64,000 bases of DNA from Cristatella mucedo (GCA_009760855.2 WPIO01000029.1:3681001-3745000), one strand, 5' to 3'. Counted from the stretch's first letter, positions 43,834 to 58,800 are shown. Translations and numbers: made by a program. The notes: generated by a model not told the origin, from the letters alone.

Positions 43834-46800
43834 TCTGCCTGTCTTTCTATCTTTTGCCCTCTCACCCTATCTGATGTTAGTGCCGTCAAATCAATGGAAC
43901 TAATGGGGCTTGTTATCATATATGAACAAATAAGGGATATAAATTCATTGCCAAAGATGCCTGTAAAAGATCTTTTGGTTTTAGAGGTTACGGACTTGTA
44001 TGTGAATGTTCGACAATAATTTTTGCTGCTATTCTGACTCGTTCCCTTCCTATTTTATATGTTCAGTTCCTTACCCAGTAATAGTTGTACTTAGTTGTGG
44101 CTAGTATTTCTTAGTAGCTACTCTTAAGTGATGCCATAAAAATTGAAATTAAGAACTTGCTGACTGGCTCGTAGTGGTGCTGTTACAGCCTGTCTTTTGA
44201 CTCATTTGCCAATATAGAGCTGCTACTCACGTTTCAGAACTCGGTACCAGCATTATAGTAAGCAGTATATTGGCTGTACTCGTGCAAGGAAATTTGGTAT
44301 TATTATTGGCGGAATTCCCAATTACAAGCATTTTTTGACCAACACATTCCGTGTACCACTTCTGTTTAAAACTGGTTTTATAAGTGCGGCACCTATGTTT
44401 TATTTGTACCCAGATTGTAACTAGGTAAGGAGATTTAATGTCATGCTTGCTCTCTTATGTGGTATAACATGTTTTATTAATAGTGCCGTGAGAGGGGTGC
44501 AACTTACAGAGCTCCGCTGCAAGCCCGTGTATCTTGTGTGGTGGACAGCGTCCCACAAGGGGACCTTGATCGTATTTTGGGCGAAGTCCCCATTATGGTT
44601 AAGGTATGCTGCTGCTTCAGTGATTGGCCCACTGGCCTCACTGCTCTTGACACTCGATCGATTAATTATATATGTTTTTGCCTAGCTGGTGTGCATTTCC
44701 TACGTTGTGTCTTCTTTAACACTCGTTCGTAAATATTCTCTTTTTAAAATTCAGTCCCGAGCCTGCAACCTCAGCCGCCTGACTCCGGCAGAATTGGTGA
44801 AACACGGCGAAGAAGAGGAAGAAATGGGTGGCTATTTTGTGATCAACGGTATCGAGCGAATCGTCCGCATACTAATCATGCCACGAAGACAGCAGGTGCG
44901 TTCTGTTGATTCTCGCAAAGCCTGGATGACCGCTTGCTAGTTAGTTGCTGCTCACCGGGCTTTTCTAGAGTGATTTTTTTCTAGTAGCAGCAGCTCGATA
45001 GATTGTTGGTTGTGTGTGTATATTCGTGTTTGTCCTCTATAAACGTGTCTGTCCTTCGATTTCGATGTCGTCACTTCGTTCAGCTAGACTCGACTGCTGT
45101 CAATGCTCGATGCCCGAGCTTCGGTTAGAGCCGAAAGGACTTTGTGTTTTTAGGTGTTTGTGCACTGAGTCGTCCAACAGTTGTGCACACTGTCATGTTG
45201 CTTTAGTTGCCGATGTCATTCTTCCCACTTGCCTTTCCATATTTTAGTTTTAGCTGCTTGCATATCCTTCAATCTAGGTCTTCTCATTGAAGCCGATACG
45301 GGCGTCTTTAGACATCTCGTCATCGCTCATCGGTCATTGGTCTCTAGTCATCGGTCCACTAGTCATCAAGTCATTGGTGTTATGGTGGTGGTTTAGCACT
45401 ATGGTTGCCTAAACTGATCTCACAGAATCGATCACCCGTTGGCTGTTTCGCCTTACATGTCTCTCCATTTGCACCCTGTCTCCTTCGCTAGAATGCTGTG
45501 GTCTGCAAGCGGTTCACTAGCTCGATTTCGGCCGAGATGGCAACACGTAGTTGTCTCACTGCCCAGGCTGTGTGCGATAGTGGCACCCTCTAATGGCACC
45601 TTGTGCCACTCTTTTGTAGCCTATTTGTTTAACTAGGCCGTCGTGGAAGACCAGGGGCAAACTGTACACAGAGTACGGTGTCAGCATTCGGTGCGTTCGA
45701 GATGACCAGTTCGGCGTGGTAAGCTGCTTTATTACAGCCGAGGGCTTCGATATGCATATTTACTGTGCGACTTTGTTCTGGACGTGACATAGTCAACCGC
45801 AGAAGCAGTCATAGTGGCAGCAGCTTGGCACTCGATTGTTACTAAAAAGAAAAAAGCGAGAGCAGATGCATTCGGGCAGTATACCGGGCTCAGGCACGTA
45901 CCTGGTCATTTTAAAGCTGCGACGAATCCCTGTTTTGAGTGCCTGGGATAAGTCTTAATGATGAAATTGGTAGAATGCTGGCATGGAGACCACCAGCAGG
46001 TGGCTCTTTTACCGATCGTGGCTAATTTTTCTGCTCCAGGTGACCTGGCAGACAGCCCTCAGTCGGTTTTTTGGGTTCCCTTTATTAAAATGAAAGCCGT
46101 CGACTAGAATTTTACTTCTTTCCATTGAATTTTCTGTGAATGTCTTCCAAATGGCTTCATTTGTTTGTTTGTTTTTAGACTAACATTCTGCACTACTTGT
46201 CCAACGGGACAGTTACAGCTAGTTTTTCGTACAACAAGGAACAGTTCTTTGTACCGGTCGTACTGCTCATGAAGGTTTGTACTTGTAACAGGCTTTTTGC
46301 TGGCTCGAAAAATTGTCATCTAACAGCAGAACAACAACTTTTCTAGGCGCTTGTTGATGTAACGGACCATTTTATATATCAAGAGCTGACAAGAGGTCGA
46401 GAGACAGATTCTTTCTACAAAGGGTAAGAAACAGGCCAGCTTCATGATGCTAGGCTCGGTATGTATTCACAACAGGCACGGTCGGGGTTGGTGCTCTACA
46501 TAGGTAATGTTTGAATCATAAGAGCCACAGATGGACTCCTCTTCTTCCGTGACTCCCACAGCTGTTGGGCTAAAATGGAAATAGTGCCGCGAGGCACCTA
46601 CGTGGCTCGTCAGTAAGTCTTTTATCACAGCTTGTGCACGTTGCTCGGGTTCAGACATGCAACGTAAAGAAAAGGAGCATCGGTATTATTCTTTAATGTT
46701 GCCTGAAACGACTACACTTTTGGAGAACTTGGGGTTGCTGCCATTGCATCACGGTGTAGGCAAAATTTTATATGAGAAAGCAAGAAACAGTGAACACAGC

Positions 46801-49800
46801 ATTTCAAAGTGACGGTAGAAAGGATCGCTACTATCACTTAAGTTTCTCTGTGCATATTGACGCTACAGAGTGTCGTTTCAGTTGTACCGTATCAGGCAAA
46901 CCAAGAACAGCAAATGTAAAGTGCCTAGAAAGTGATTGAGTTTTTGAGGGCGCTATATCAAGTGTATTATTGTTATTATTATTATTACCGACGAAGTCGG
47001 TAATCCTATCTGCCTATCGGCTGCATTTACTCTTGTTCATTGCCGGCCTTTGAAATGAGCTGTTCGAGGCATCAAGTGGCTTTGAACTCAGCAACTTCAC
47101 CAAGCTATTACATTTCTTAGAAGCATGAATTATTTTTTCTCACAATAACCCGTGCTGCAGCTTGTGCTGAAAAGAGCGCAGTCATGACTTGAAGTCTCTT
47201 GATGTACAGTGCCTGGTCAGTCATCGAGCACTCTGCTGTCAAAATCGTCCCAGGAGCACGATGCCGCAGGCTCGATCTCGTGGCAGCTCACGTGGGTGCT
47301 CGCGAAGCTTAGAGCAACCGAGGTGAACGGTGCTAGAAAAGGCTGCAGCGAGGCCATCGAGTTGTTGGGCGTCAGCAGAGGCCTCCAACAACTCACCTCA
47401 TTCTCTTCAAGCTGCTGCAGCTTTGGTGGACAATGTCTGCCTATTGTGCTGAAATAGTAGTGATAATTGAATGGCCACCTGGCATTTCGGAAGTTGAGAT
47501 CGCAAAATTAGTTTAAAAGCAATTCTCGGCTAGTTAGGAACATTGCTATTAGGGGAGATTTTTTGGGTTCAATATGATTAAAGTGAATGGAATGTCGCGG
47601 ATTATGTAGATTCCATGTTGCACAAGGACAGTAAGTAATGCAGTTATCAGGCTAGAACCATAGTTGGAATTGTGTGCTGCAAAAATGAAATTGCAAGCCT
47701 AGCTGTTTTAGGTTGTTAATCTGGTCATACTTTTATATCGTTTAAAGCACAGTCACAACTAGTATTTAGGGCAATGGGTGGGCCTGGGGAGTTTTTTTCA
47801 AGAACCTGCTGATGGTCCGCTGGTGCTCACCCGTGGTTAAAAAATAACGAGGATTGCACTAACGCAAGAGACCCAATCTGCAATTCTTAGATGCACACAC
47901 ACACACACACACACACGCCTGCATGATCAGCTTACTTTGCTAAGAAAATCGAAATTGTTAGTATCCATCCAGTAAGTATTGATGTTCCTTTATTATGTAA
48001 ACTGACATAACTTCTTAGAGGAGATTTACTTGTAATGAGTTTGTCCAATATTGTGCCGTTCGATGATCATGTTCCTTGCATTGCTTCACACTGGTATTGC
48101 TTTGGTTCATGTTGTCTTGTGTAGCGTAACTGTTTTGGCCTTCTTACTTTGGGGTTTATATTGGCTTACATCAGATGCTTTTTTGACCTGTCGACTGACT
48201 TATGTCTTCTGGTATTGTTTATGCCAGATGCATTGCCAGTATGCTCCGTCAAGTTCAGGACGAAGGCTTGCTCAAGCACAGCGCTATCCTGAAGTATATA
48301 GGAGAAAGGTTCCGTGTACGATTAACTGGCATGCCAACGTGGTTTACTGATGTGGAGGCCGGTGTTTTGCTCTTGAGGTGAGTCTAATATGTTGAAAGCA
48401 GAGGCACTTCACCTCTCGACTATATTTTCACTTCTAGGCACACCAGCCAGTAGCATCAGTTGAAATTACTTTTCTCAATGCAACAGTGGCGGAACCGACC
48501 ACTTGTAATGCCTGGTTTTCTAATGGAAGCCATATTAAAAATGCCTGGCCTGCATAGCATGCCTGATATACAGTTAAATTTAGTCAAAGGGATACAAACT
48601 TATTAAAGCAGTCTACTCATTAGTCTCACGCTGATCTGGCTGCTGTTCATGTTGATTCTCCTGTCATTTAACCTCACATAGGAGCTATCTGGCCTCCCAA
48701 ATACTGCCTCTTATCGGGTCTTTTATTTGCACTTACAGACATTTTTGATTGTACCTAAAATAATATATTATAATAAAAATATGTCGTTTTTATAACCCCT
48801 TAAGAGAGCTTAATCTCTATCCAGGCGCTTAACAACTCGATGCAAGATAAGCAATACCCATGGGTTGGTGACATGTATGCTATCATTCCCTTTGCAGCAA
48901 ATGTAAAGCGCCTAGGAAGAGATTGAGTTCTCTGAGGGTGCTTTATCAAGTGCATTATTATTATTATTATCAAACTTGCAAAAGCAAGCAAGTATCCTGC
49001 TAAAGCCTGGATACTAAAGCAAACATTAAACACTCATGGCCACCGGTTAGTAAGAACTCAGACAAGTACCATGCACTGAATCATGCACGCACAAAGCACA
49101 CTGGAACAAAACAAGACAAGTTCACATGAGTGTAGAGAAAGCTGATTGGAGCAGATACGTCTTTAGCTGAGGCTTAACAGATGCAAGGTAATTTTGCAGG
49201 TAGTGGCCATTGCCGGAAGCAAGTTCCTGACTTTCGGTGTGTGTGAGTTAAAAGCTGGATCACCTTAACATTTCAATTTAGTGCGAGTGACGGGGAGATT
49301 ACTAGATGCTTCGGAACAGGTGGTGCGAGAGCACGTGACCGGAAGAGCAAGGAGGTCGGATAGGTAGGCTGGTGCAAGCAAGTGAACTGACTTATCTAAA
49401 CAGCTCTTGATCTCAGATACTGTGCCCAGAGAGTGCGTGCTTATGCTGTGTATATGCAGCGTTGCAGCCGGTGCTCTGGCGTTGAGAAGCTTTCACGTTT
49501 ATCCAGTCTAATTGCTGCCTGCTCTCTACCTAGTGTATCAGACTCAGCACTCTGATGTGCGATTCGGTGGCTGCTGTCCTCATTGGAGCTACTGCTTACT
49601 TATATCGAACAGTCTAGCCATTGTTGCTATTTATCTAAACGTGGCTTAACTGCTCTGGTTTGCCTTTGCTCAAGGTCGATTGCTAGGGACTAGCCTAAGG
49701 CAGCCACCATTGTGGCTGAGTGAGATGAGATGCTACTTGTGCTGTGCACATACTTATCGTTTACCCTGCAGGGAGTGCATTTGCATTCACTTGTCGAACA

Positions 49801-52800
49801 ACATGGATAAATTCCGGCTTCTCGTCAGCATGACGAGGAAGCTGTTCTCCTTCGTGAAAGGCCAGTGCTGTGCCGAGAGTGCAGACAATCCTGCGAATCA
49901 GGAGCTGTTGCTAGGAGGTCATCTCTACTTGATAGTGTTAGCGGTAAGTCGCCACTGTGGCGGTTCGTCGTTTTGTGAGCGGTGCTTGTAGTGTCTTCGA
50001 CGATTAAACATTTTTGTTTTGCTTGTTGCATCCCAAGGAAAAAATGGAGGGCTGGCTGAACTCCATTCGCACTTTTGTTGAGCGGAAAGCAAAGCAGCAA
50101 CCGGATTTAACATTTACTTTTGGTGAGTCGGCCCTGCATTTCAGCTTCCCATTTTAAAGCATTGCATGTAGCAATGTTTGGTGGTTACTGTTTATTGACT
50201 GCCATTATTAGCCACCTTACATGAAGCTTGCAAGTCGGGGCAGCTGCACGAGGTTACCCGACCCATGGAGTATTTGATGGCCACTGGAAACCTGATCTCA
50301 CGGACCGGCCTTGGCCTAATGCAGGTGAGGTATTCAGTATGTGTGTGTGTGTGCGTGTGCGCGTGCGTGTGCACACCTGCGAGCTCCACGACAAGTAGTG
50401 TGATAATTCGCATAGGGATCACAGTCAGCACGGCATGTCTGTCGTCACGTGCATATAAGTGGAAGTGTCAGTGCTGCAAGCTGTAGCCGGCGATACTCGT
50501 CGTGGGCTCGCCGTGCTTTGCTTTTGAATGTTTTTTTTCCTTACTTTGCCCGACCCGTTTACCTCGGGCTTCCCTGTGGTCACGATGAGCGTTTAGGAGC
50601 TGGCGGACTTGAAGCGAGCAGCACTCGCAGAGGGTGAGGAACTAGTCGGCTGGGAGCTACTTACTCCCTCGTTCTCCACGCCCCTGCGTCTGCTGTTTGT
50701 CTGCTGTTTGTCTGCTGTTTGTCTGCTGTTTGTCTGCTGTTTGTCTGCTGTTTGTCCGCTTTGTGGCCTGACGTTTCGTCGAGCTTTTTTTATTTTATTC
50801 GAGAAGACCTAGTTTGGCAGCCACTGCCAGCATTTGCAGCTCGTAGCTTACTGGCTTCTGCAGGCGACTGGTCTGACCGTGGTAGCAGACAAGCTCAACT
50901 TCCTTCGCTACATGTCACATTTTCGCTGTGTGCACAGAGGCGCTTTCTTCACGGAAATGCGGACGACGGCCGTGCGCCGCCTCCTGCCCGAGGCCTGGGG
51001 TAGGTGGCGAGCTGTACTCTCGTGACATGCTGTCGCTATGCCACACTGCTAGTACTAGTTGTCTATATTCTTTCGCCGCGCTGGGTTGATGCTGCTCATG
51101 CATGCTGCAAATGTAACTACCGGCAGTGATTTAACCAAGACGTTTCTCTATATACCAATAGCTCGATGGTGTGGGCAAGGTATGCTGTTGTAAATGCATT
51201 TAGTAGCTGCAGAGCTAAAGTCTTTCGAGCAAAGTATCGAGTGGTTGAATAGGCATCAGACCTCACTGCTGCTTGACAGAATGCCGATCGAATTAGTGCC
51301 TCAAAGCACGCTGTTAGCAAGTCGCTAAGAAGCACCGCCGATGGATGCAGGCATGCTGCCGTTATGTATGTATCTTCATCTATAACACCTCAAAGCCACA
51401 CAGACTACGTGGCTGTTATGCAGGAGAGTTTTGTCTGTAGCACTCACAGCCTTAGTGGTTTTTGTTACTCATTCGGTAGCCAACAGACTTGATCTCACTC
51501 AACAAAGAAAAAGTGAGAAGCATAGCTGAGTCAGGAGAGCAATTGAGTTAGTGAGTAGCATGGAAGTAGCAGCTCAGGACGGCTGGAAAGGATGTGCCAT
51601 AGTCGGCAGCAGGAGAGTAGTTGTTGCATATAAGAATCGTGGAAGTGAGTTCCACAGTCTAGGACTTGCAGAGCAAAAGCTTATGGTGCCAACGGTCCTA
51701 AGCAGAGGAACGGAACAGCTAATATATTGTTCATACAGGACCTGAGAGCACGAGGAGGCTGAAACTGATGCAGCAGTTCAGCTAGGTATGGAGGAGCCAA
51801 GTCATGACGAGCCTTGTGGGTCGGAGTAAAAACTTTGTTCTGCCGGATATCAGAGTAGGGCAGTGATTTTATATCTCCCATACCTCCCACACTTCACTAT
51901 TAGTATGCCACCGTATTTCTGGCTTTATATAATTGGGCAATCGATATTTTTATGCACAGGAAGCTGGCAGATGATTGTACCGAAATGGCAATGCTTTTAG
52001 CTACCTTAGATAAGTGCAGTCTATAACCATCCCAATTCAGGAACTGCTCATTTTGGCAGGCATAATCGAGGTCAGATTATTACCGGCATGTGCTTCAATG
52101 AGTACCTATGCCCCACCTCGCGTTGCCGTCAACCGGAGCCTTCCGTTTTTTTCTCCTGATCGAGATCTGCTTAGTTTCAGGCTTAGCTTCGGCGGTTGCC
52201 TACTGTTTCTGGCTAGCGCCAGCCTCACTCGTGCGTTGTAGGCTTTCTTTGCCCGGTCCACACTCCTGATGGTGCACCCTGTGGCCTGCTGAATCACATG
52301 AGTGCATGGTGCGAGGTAAGCTGGCTGATCGAGGTCGTGGCGCTGATGCCAGCATCCGGTCATTTCTTGCTGTCGGTCACCGCAGTGGGCTGCTGGAGCG
52401 CTCGTGAAGTCACCCTTGCTCATTTGCAGCCTGTCAATACGGTGGGATCCACTGCAACGTTGCCCAAGTTGCTCTGCAGCCTCGGCATGACGAGCTGCAA
52501 CGCTCCGCTGCCTCCTCTGCCTTCCAGCGGCGACGACGATGCTGCTTCACCATCGGACCGCTGGTACGAGGTGATACTTGATGGTCGCGTGCTTGGCTGG
52601 CTGCCCGACGACAGAGCGCCGATAGTTGCCAACACGCTGAGGCTTATGAAAGTCAAGGGCTTGGAGAGGGTAAGCTGAGTGGGCAGATGAGTCGGTTGTC
52701 CTGAGAAGGTTTCGGATTCTGCATTCGTGGAACTGCTACCGCAGGCACTCACCCAGCCGCAGGGCTGTTGTCACTTGTTGGCTACGTTGAGCTTGGTTGG

Positions 52801-55800
52801 TCATTGCGTGTAAATAAAATCGGGTACCACATTTCATTCGATGCAGCTGGATCCCTGGCTCTTTCGTGTAGAAACCTATAGCAATCGATATAGGCTGGGC
52901 TGAGATGTGTTGCTAGCACCGAGGCAGAGTGCCTTCCAGGAGTTTGTGATGTGTCACGCATGCTCAGAGTGGCACTTGTCTGCAAGCAGCAGTGATACAA
53001 CTGATGTGAGGATGTAACATCTTGTGTATCCCTAGCTGCATAAGGATACCGATTTTGAATTTTTCCAAGTGCCAACCTCGTTTAAAAGTTTAAGGAAAGA
53101 CCAGCTGATTCAACAGCCTCATTTATAGGTTTATAGTAGTGGTAGGAGACTATCACCCTCCATGCTTGCAGTGGGCAATACAAAAATTGCCTCCTGCAGA
53201 ACTCGAACCTGTGGCCTTATTCATGAAGTTCTAGCACTTCATGATCTCATCTTATCCATTGCCTCTTTATTGCAGTAGTCGGTCGGATCACTCGGTTTCT
53301 TATTCTGCTGCTTTGAGTCGTGGCTTGTGCAATGTGCTGTGACCACGACCTTTATAATCCCTCTTCACTGGTCTCCTTTTGATCTAAGCCTACCGACATC
53401 ACTGTTAGCTTTATAGAGTTTTATCTCTTGATCATCCACTGAAAGTGAAATTCGAAAGTTTTAGACACCAACAAGTTATGCTGACTGTCAGCTTGAAGGT
53501 TTCGGTGCAGTCTCAATGCCAGGGACTAGTGTTAGGCCGTGTGCTCACGTGGGAATACTAGTTAGCATAGATGCTTTGAAACCTGACAATGAGTAGCGAC
53601 CATCTGTCGGGATTCCCGGTCATGCTAGGGCAAGAGAAAAGTACACACGGTCAATCTTTATTGTTAATAGTGCAGTAGAGCTTAAAACATATTTTTTTTC
53701 TGGTAAATGGTACTTACTATGCCTTGCATCGTTTTTCTGTCCAGGTGCCTCCGTTGCTCGAGATCGTACTTGTTCCCAAGTCCGGAGTGGCCAGTCAGTA
53801 CCCTGGTCTTTACCTGTTTACATCATTGGCTCGAATGATGCGTCCCGTGAAGAACCTGCAAACAAACTCAGTTGAGTATATCGGCACTTTTGAGCAGGTG
53901 TACCTCAACGTCTGTGTCTCAAAAGATGAAGTACATCCTGGGGTAAGGAGTCCTCATTTGTGCTCAATTTCATGACTTAACATTGCACCCTCGAAGCATT
54001 TATTGCAAACTCAGGGTATCGCATGGTTTGTTGATGTTCCACTGTGTGCGTGCTACTATTCTGCCGAGTCTCGTGGAGCCTGGGTTTGTATTCTTTTAGT
54101 TTTCTTCTGATTGACAAATTTCTATGGTCTAAAAATATTTACTGAGCTGCTGACCTCGTAGCCGACTCTTTCTTATTTGCTGGAGCTAATAATATGCTGT
54201 AATAATTTGACTAGCATCCATGTACAATTATATTAAATACAATCCCAGTACAATTCCAGGTTGTGTATTGCAGTGCCCGTTGAGTTTTACTTGGTATCTT
54301 GAGTTCATCACCCTATTATTTATGTATGACCTACTCATGTCTTCCCTCGTAGTTGAGAGGGTTTTTCCGGCAGTGCAGGCTAATCTTGCTAGGTTTTTTA
54401 GTTGGGCATGTGGTTTATTAATTGTTACGTCGTTGGTAGCATATTTTGCATTCAATGTTTTTAAGCAATTCAAGCTTGCCTTCAAACTTTTGACTTTATT
54501 GCTAGTGCATGTGAAATGGACGGCATGTGACCCACCCAATCAATAAGTTCGAATCAGATGTTTCATTGCCTAGTATGTGTGCTAGTTAACGGTAACTCAT
54601 CATTTAAAATACTGACACTTTCATGGTAGTTGAAAGGCCATTATTGGTTTTCGATGCTGTCATTTAGACCTATGAGTTTGTCGGCAGTGTTTTTGCAGAC
54701 AACGTGCAATAAGTGAAGCTCTAAGCTTCACCGCGTTGGATTTCTCTGGCCATCATGGCCAGATATCCTCGTTGCCCAATCATAAAACTTCGTAAAGTTG
54801 TGGCTTTGCCTTTTGATGTTTATTAGCGAATAGCCACTGGTTTCTTATCCGTGATTGCCTACATTTTGCAGTGATTACAGCTTCTGATTTGCTGTCTTAT
54901 GAAGGTCAGGTTTATGTGTCAATCATGCATGTCTTGGTCGATGGCCGCAGTGTGTGTTGTTGACTGCCTTTTAATTCAGGTTTTCGTTCGCTGTTAGTGT
55001 GTGTGTGCTATGAAGGTGGGTGGTATCCCTGTTGATGGAAATTATCAATATCCTAGATAACGACACACGAAGAGATCTATCCATTTGCCATGCTAAGTGA
55101 GGTGGCCAATCAAGTGCCATTTTCAGACTTCAACCAGAGCCCTCGTAACATGTACCAATGCCAGGTATGTTTGTGGACTAGTTCTGGCACACTTGCTTCT
55201 GGTGGTCTCAAGTGTCTTTTTAAATGTGACTTTCTCTTGCAGAGACACACTGTCTGTTGCTAGCTGCCATACATGCACGCGCACACACACGCACGTGCAT
55301 GCATGCACACAATCTCTCACGATCTCTCTCACACAGCTAAAATGTGCCTGTTCCCCTCAGCTTTCTCTGCTCTCTAATGCACAGGTCTTTTTTCTGGGTG
55401 CTTAGCGTGCATATAACAACTCTGCGTATGATTTGTTGCATGTTCTTTTATCAGCTTATCCTTCTAACCAGTGCCCAGGGTGTCTTCTTGTGTGGTTTTG
55501 CATATTTGTCTAAACCGATATTCGTATGTTGTTGCATACTTGTCAACGCATGGTACAGTGCATGTCATTAATCTTTGGTTACTGCTTCTCTTGCAGCGAG
55601 CTGTAAAGCACTCGGATAAAGGTACTCTTAGGGCGTTATGGAAAAGACATTATTATTATTATTAATTTATCTCTCGGCCTGTCTCTTTAACGTTATTCTT
55701 GCTCTCTCCCTCTTGCCCCCTGTCTCTCATTCGTTGTCTATGTGTATCTATTTCTTTACCTCTTTCTTTCTTTTCCTCTTCCTTTGTTTATCTTTCTTCC

Positions 55801-58800
55801 TGCTGCTTTGTTTCCTTCCCTCCCACTTCTCTTCACTTCGTACTGTCAACCGTCACCGTTGTCACTCTTACAACCAGCCACACAAAATCCTAGCAGAATG
55901 GCATCAGCCGCCGTCGGCGCTACTTCGTTCAGGCAATAAGATTTTCTGCACCGCCAGACTTACTAAAGTTGTGCATGGCACACGAAAATATTTTTTACCA
56001 CTCGCCCGAAAACACCTGCTTTTGGTTTTTATGCCTTTAGTAAGACGTCGCCTCTCACTATTCTTTATTACCTACCTTATCTGACCATGCATAGTGGCCA
56101 CAAGCTTACCCCTGTAGCAAATTCCACAGGGCCTGAATTTTACTGAAAAGGCCCCAACTGATCTAGGCCGAATACCTCCCCCATCAACCACCTGTTGATG
56201 TCGTCTCATAAACTTTCTATGGCATTCAGATTAGGTGATTGGCTGGGCCACTGCATTAGCACGACACAATTCGTCAAAAAAAGGTGCTTTATTGGCCTTA
56301 CTGTGGGTTTAGGGTCGATATCTTGCTGCGATATGTAATGATGCCCAAGCAGAGAGCTTGTTTTTCAATCCAGCTTGTTGGGCTACGTGAAGGTATTTGT
56401 GTTGGTCCATAATACCCTGGACTTTATACAGAGCTCCAAGACTTTTCGTGGCAAAGCAACCCCGAAAGTGGCACCGATTTTTCTAGTAGGCTTTAGGCAG
56501 TCGTGCCCGTACGCCTAATCTTCCTTTGTCTAACCCTTGTGCGTCGCTCTTGATTACTAAATGTAGTGAGCTTGCTTACATCAGTTCATAACAGAATTTC
56601 AGTCGCCCTCCAGAGGTCGTAATCGCGGCCGTCTGCTTTATGTCGGCAGGTGAGCAGTGGCTTGCATTTTGCAACCCGTCGGAAGATGCCACCAGTAGTA
56701 AACCTACTTAATAGTAGTAATAAAGTTGTATAATGCCATCAGAGAAATAACTCTCTTTCTAGGCACTTTGCATGTGCTTGTATGGAACCGTATCTTTATC
56801 AATATCGATCCCTATAGCATCTTTGTGTGATCGTGCAAGGTCTCAAAGTATAGCAGTTCTATTGTGAGGTGTAGCCATCTTAGTGGGCTGTCGTCATTGG
56901 CGTTGCGACGCTGATCAGATCGTGCCGCCCGGATTGTCGAACCATTCCCTGTATATTTATTGTTGATTCTGTAGGGTGCAATGAATTTGCCAATCCCAAG
57001 CCGACGTCCGGTTTCACGGCTTCTATGGCCTTGTGGATGCATTTGTGTCAGTTGAGTCACAAGCAAGTGTTTCTCTTTCTCGACATTTTATAGTTACTAG
57101 TTGCCAATCGGGAAGTATAGGTACTGGAAAGACATTGATGTTTTATACTTCCTCCATAAAGTAATGCACAATAATACAGTGCAAGTTGACAATATAAATG
57201 TTAGGAAATCCAGAAACACACACACAGCGCCCTAGGAGAACTGAAATCTCTATTCAGGTGCTTTGCGTATGGCACAGGGCTTGAGCCCACGACCTTGGTC
57301 ATCAAATGTATTCAACTTGACCTCGGTCATTAAAGGCAAGCACCTTACCTTAACCACATTGTCATTTAAAAGGCGATTCTGCCTGCTAAAGCGATTTTAA
57401 GCGTTTTTTGGTAACACGCCTATTAGTTGGACTGCTATAGTCACCGAAGATACTCGTGGATAACTCCCGGCTGGAATTCCCAGCTGCTCAGGGTCTTTGG
57501 TATGTGCCTGCTCGAAGACTGAGAATTGAGGGGGCAGGTTTTTGTAGTAGTGTAAGTAGCACTATCACTTAGACTCCTTTACAATAGTCTTGTTCCACCA
57601 CTCCAAATGTACGAATTGGTCAAATGGAGTAGACATACAACCGGAGACTCCGAATCCACTCGACCGTGACCAGAGCTGACAATGTGGAATTGCTCTTGCG
57701 TGTAGTATGTATTAAATGTAGTATGTATTTAATGTATTGTAGTATGTATTAAAACTGCAAAAAACCACGAGGTTGCTATGTAGGTTGGGCGTTTAAACAT
57801 GGCACCGGTAAGGACTGAGATTGGTTATATTTTAGCGGTTTGCTCCATACGAGCTCTTAAGTCTGCACAGTTGCTGCGGGCTTTAAGTGAGTATTTTCCC
57901 TACCCACCATTAGAGGGCCGGCTTCTTCTGGCTTTGGCGCCTAGTCCAACGTGCCTAGGAAGTGGCACAGCCTCTTTAAGTTAAGCTATCGGTGAGCTGC
58001 AACCTTAAAAAGCATACAACAGGCGGCAGTGTGGCAGTAGACCATGCTCAGGTCGGCCAAGGCAGACGACCCGGCAGGACGACTTTCACCTGCCGGTGCT
58101 GGCACTTCGGCCGCGGAAGACATCACTCCAGGTGCTGTCTTAGTCGCCATCGACCAATACCGGTGCAGTCGTAAGCATAGAGGCAGTGAGCCGGGCCTTT
58201 GCCAGGCATGGCATATTGACGTTGATCACCATATGCAAGGCTTTGCTTATCGGGCGACACAGAAGAGGTCGTCTGAGTCATGGGCCGCGATACCAGGTCC
58301 ACTACACTGCTGACGACTTGAGTCGAGTTCTATGGCCCAACAAGTCGAAGTCCTTGCTTTTCGTTCACAGCAGACGAAGAGTATCCTTAAGATAGTGTAA
58401 AGATGAGATGAAGATGGATGTGATGCACCATGCTGACTGTATCCAGCCAACAGGTTTGACCCAGTGGTTAAGGTGCTCTCCTTGACCCAGGTTCCCGTGG
58501 CATATGTGAAGTGCCTGAATATATATTAAGTTCTCTCAGGGTGCTATCAATGAATTTTATTATGAATTTTATTATTATTTTTATATTAACAGTGAAATTT
58601 GATAGGGAAATATCGTGGTTTGGGGTTGCTTCTGCTCTTCCGGTGTTCCTGCCGGCAGCGAATGGACGGCACTATACTTGTCGGAGCAAGACTTTTGAGG
58701 AGGAGCGTATGTGTGTGCATGTTTGTTTTTTGTGTGCCCGAAAGGCCATTGGTGATTTTAGTCTCATTTACGACTTTATGCTCTCGTTTCAGATGGGTAA

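Noticed and set aside
45426-45636. First reading of POLR1B exon 7 starting at HPLAVSP near 45,430
   Set aside because: The frame could not be joined to exon 6. The acceptor at 45,617-45,619 gives [10 protein letters not shown], which fits phase, length and the family alignment.
47209-47457. 82-codon open frame in intron 9
   Set aside because: POLR1B exons 9 and 10 join directly in phase, the frame has no known domain, and no suitable splice sites were seen.
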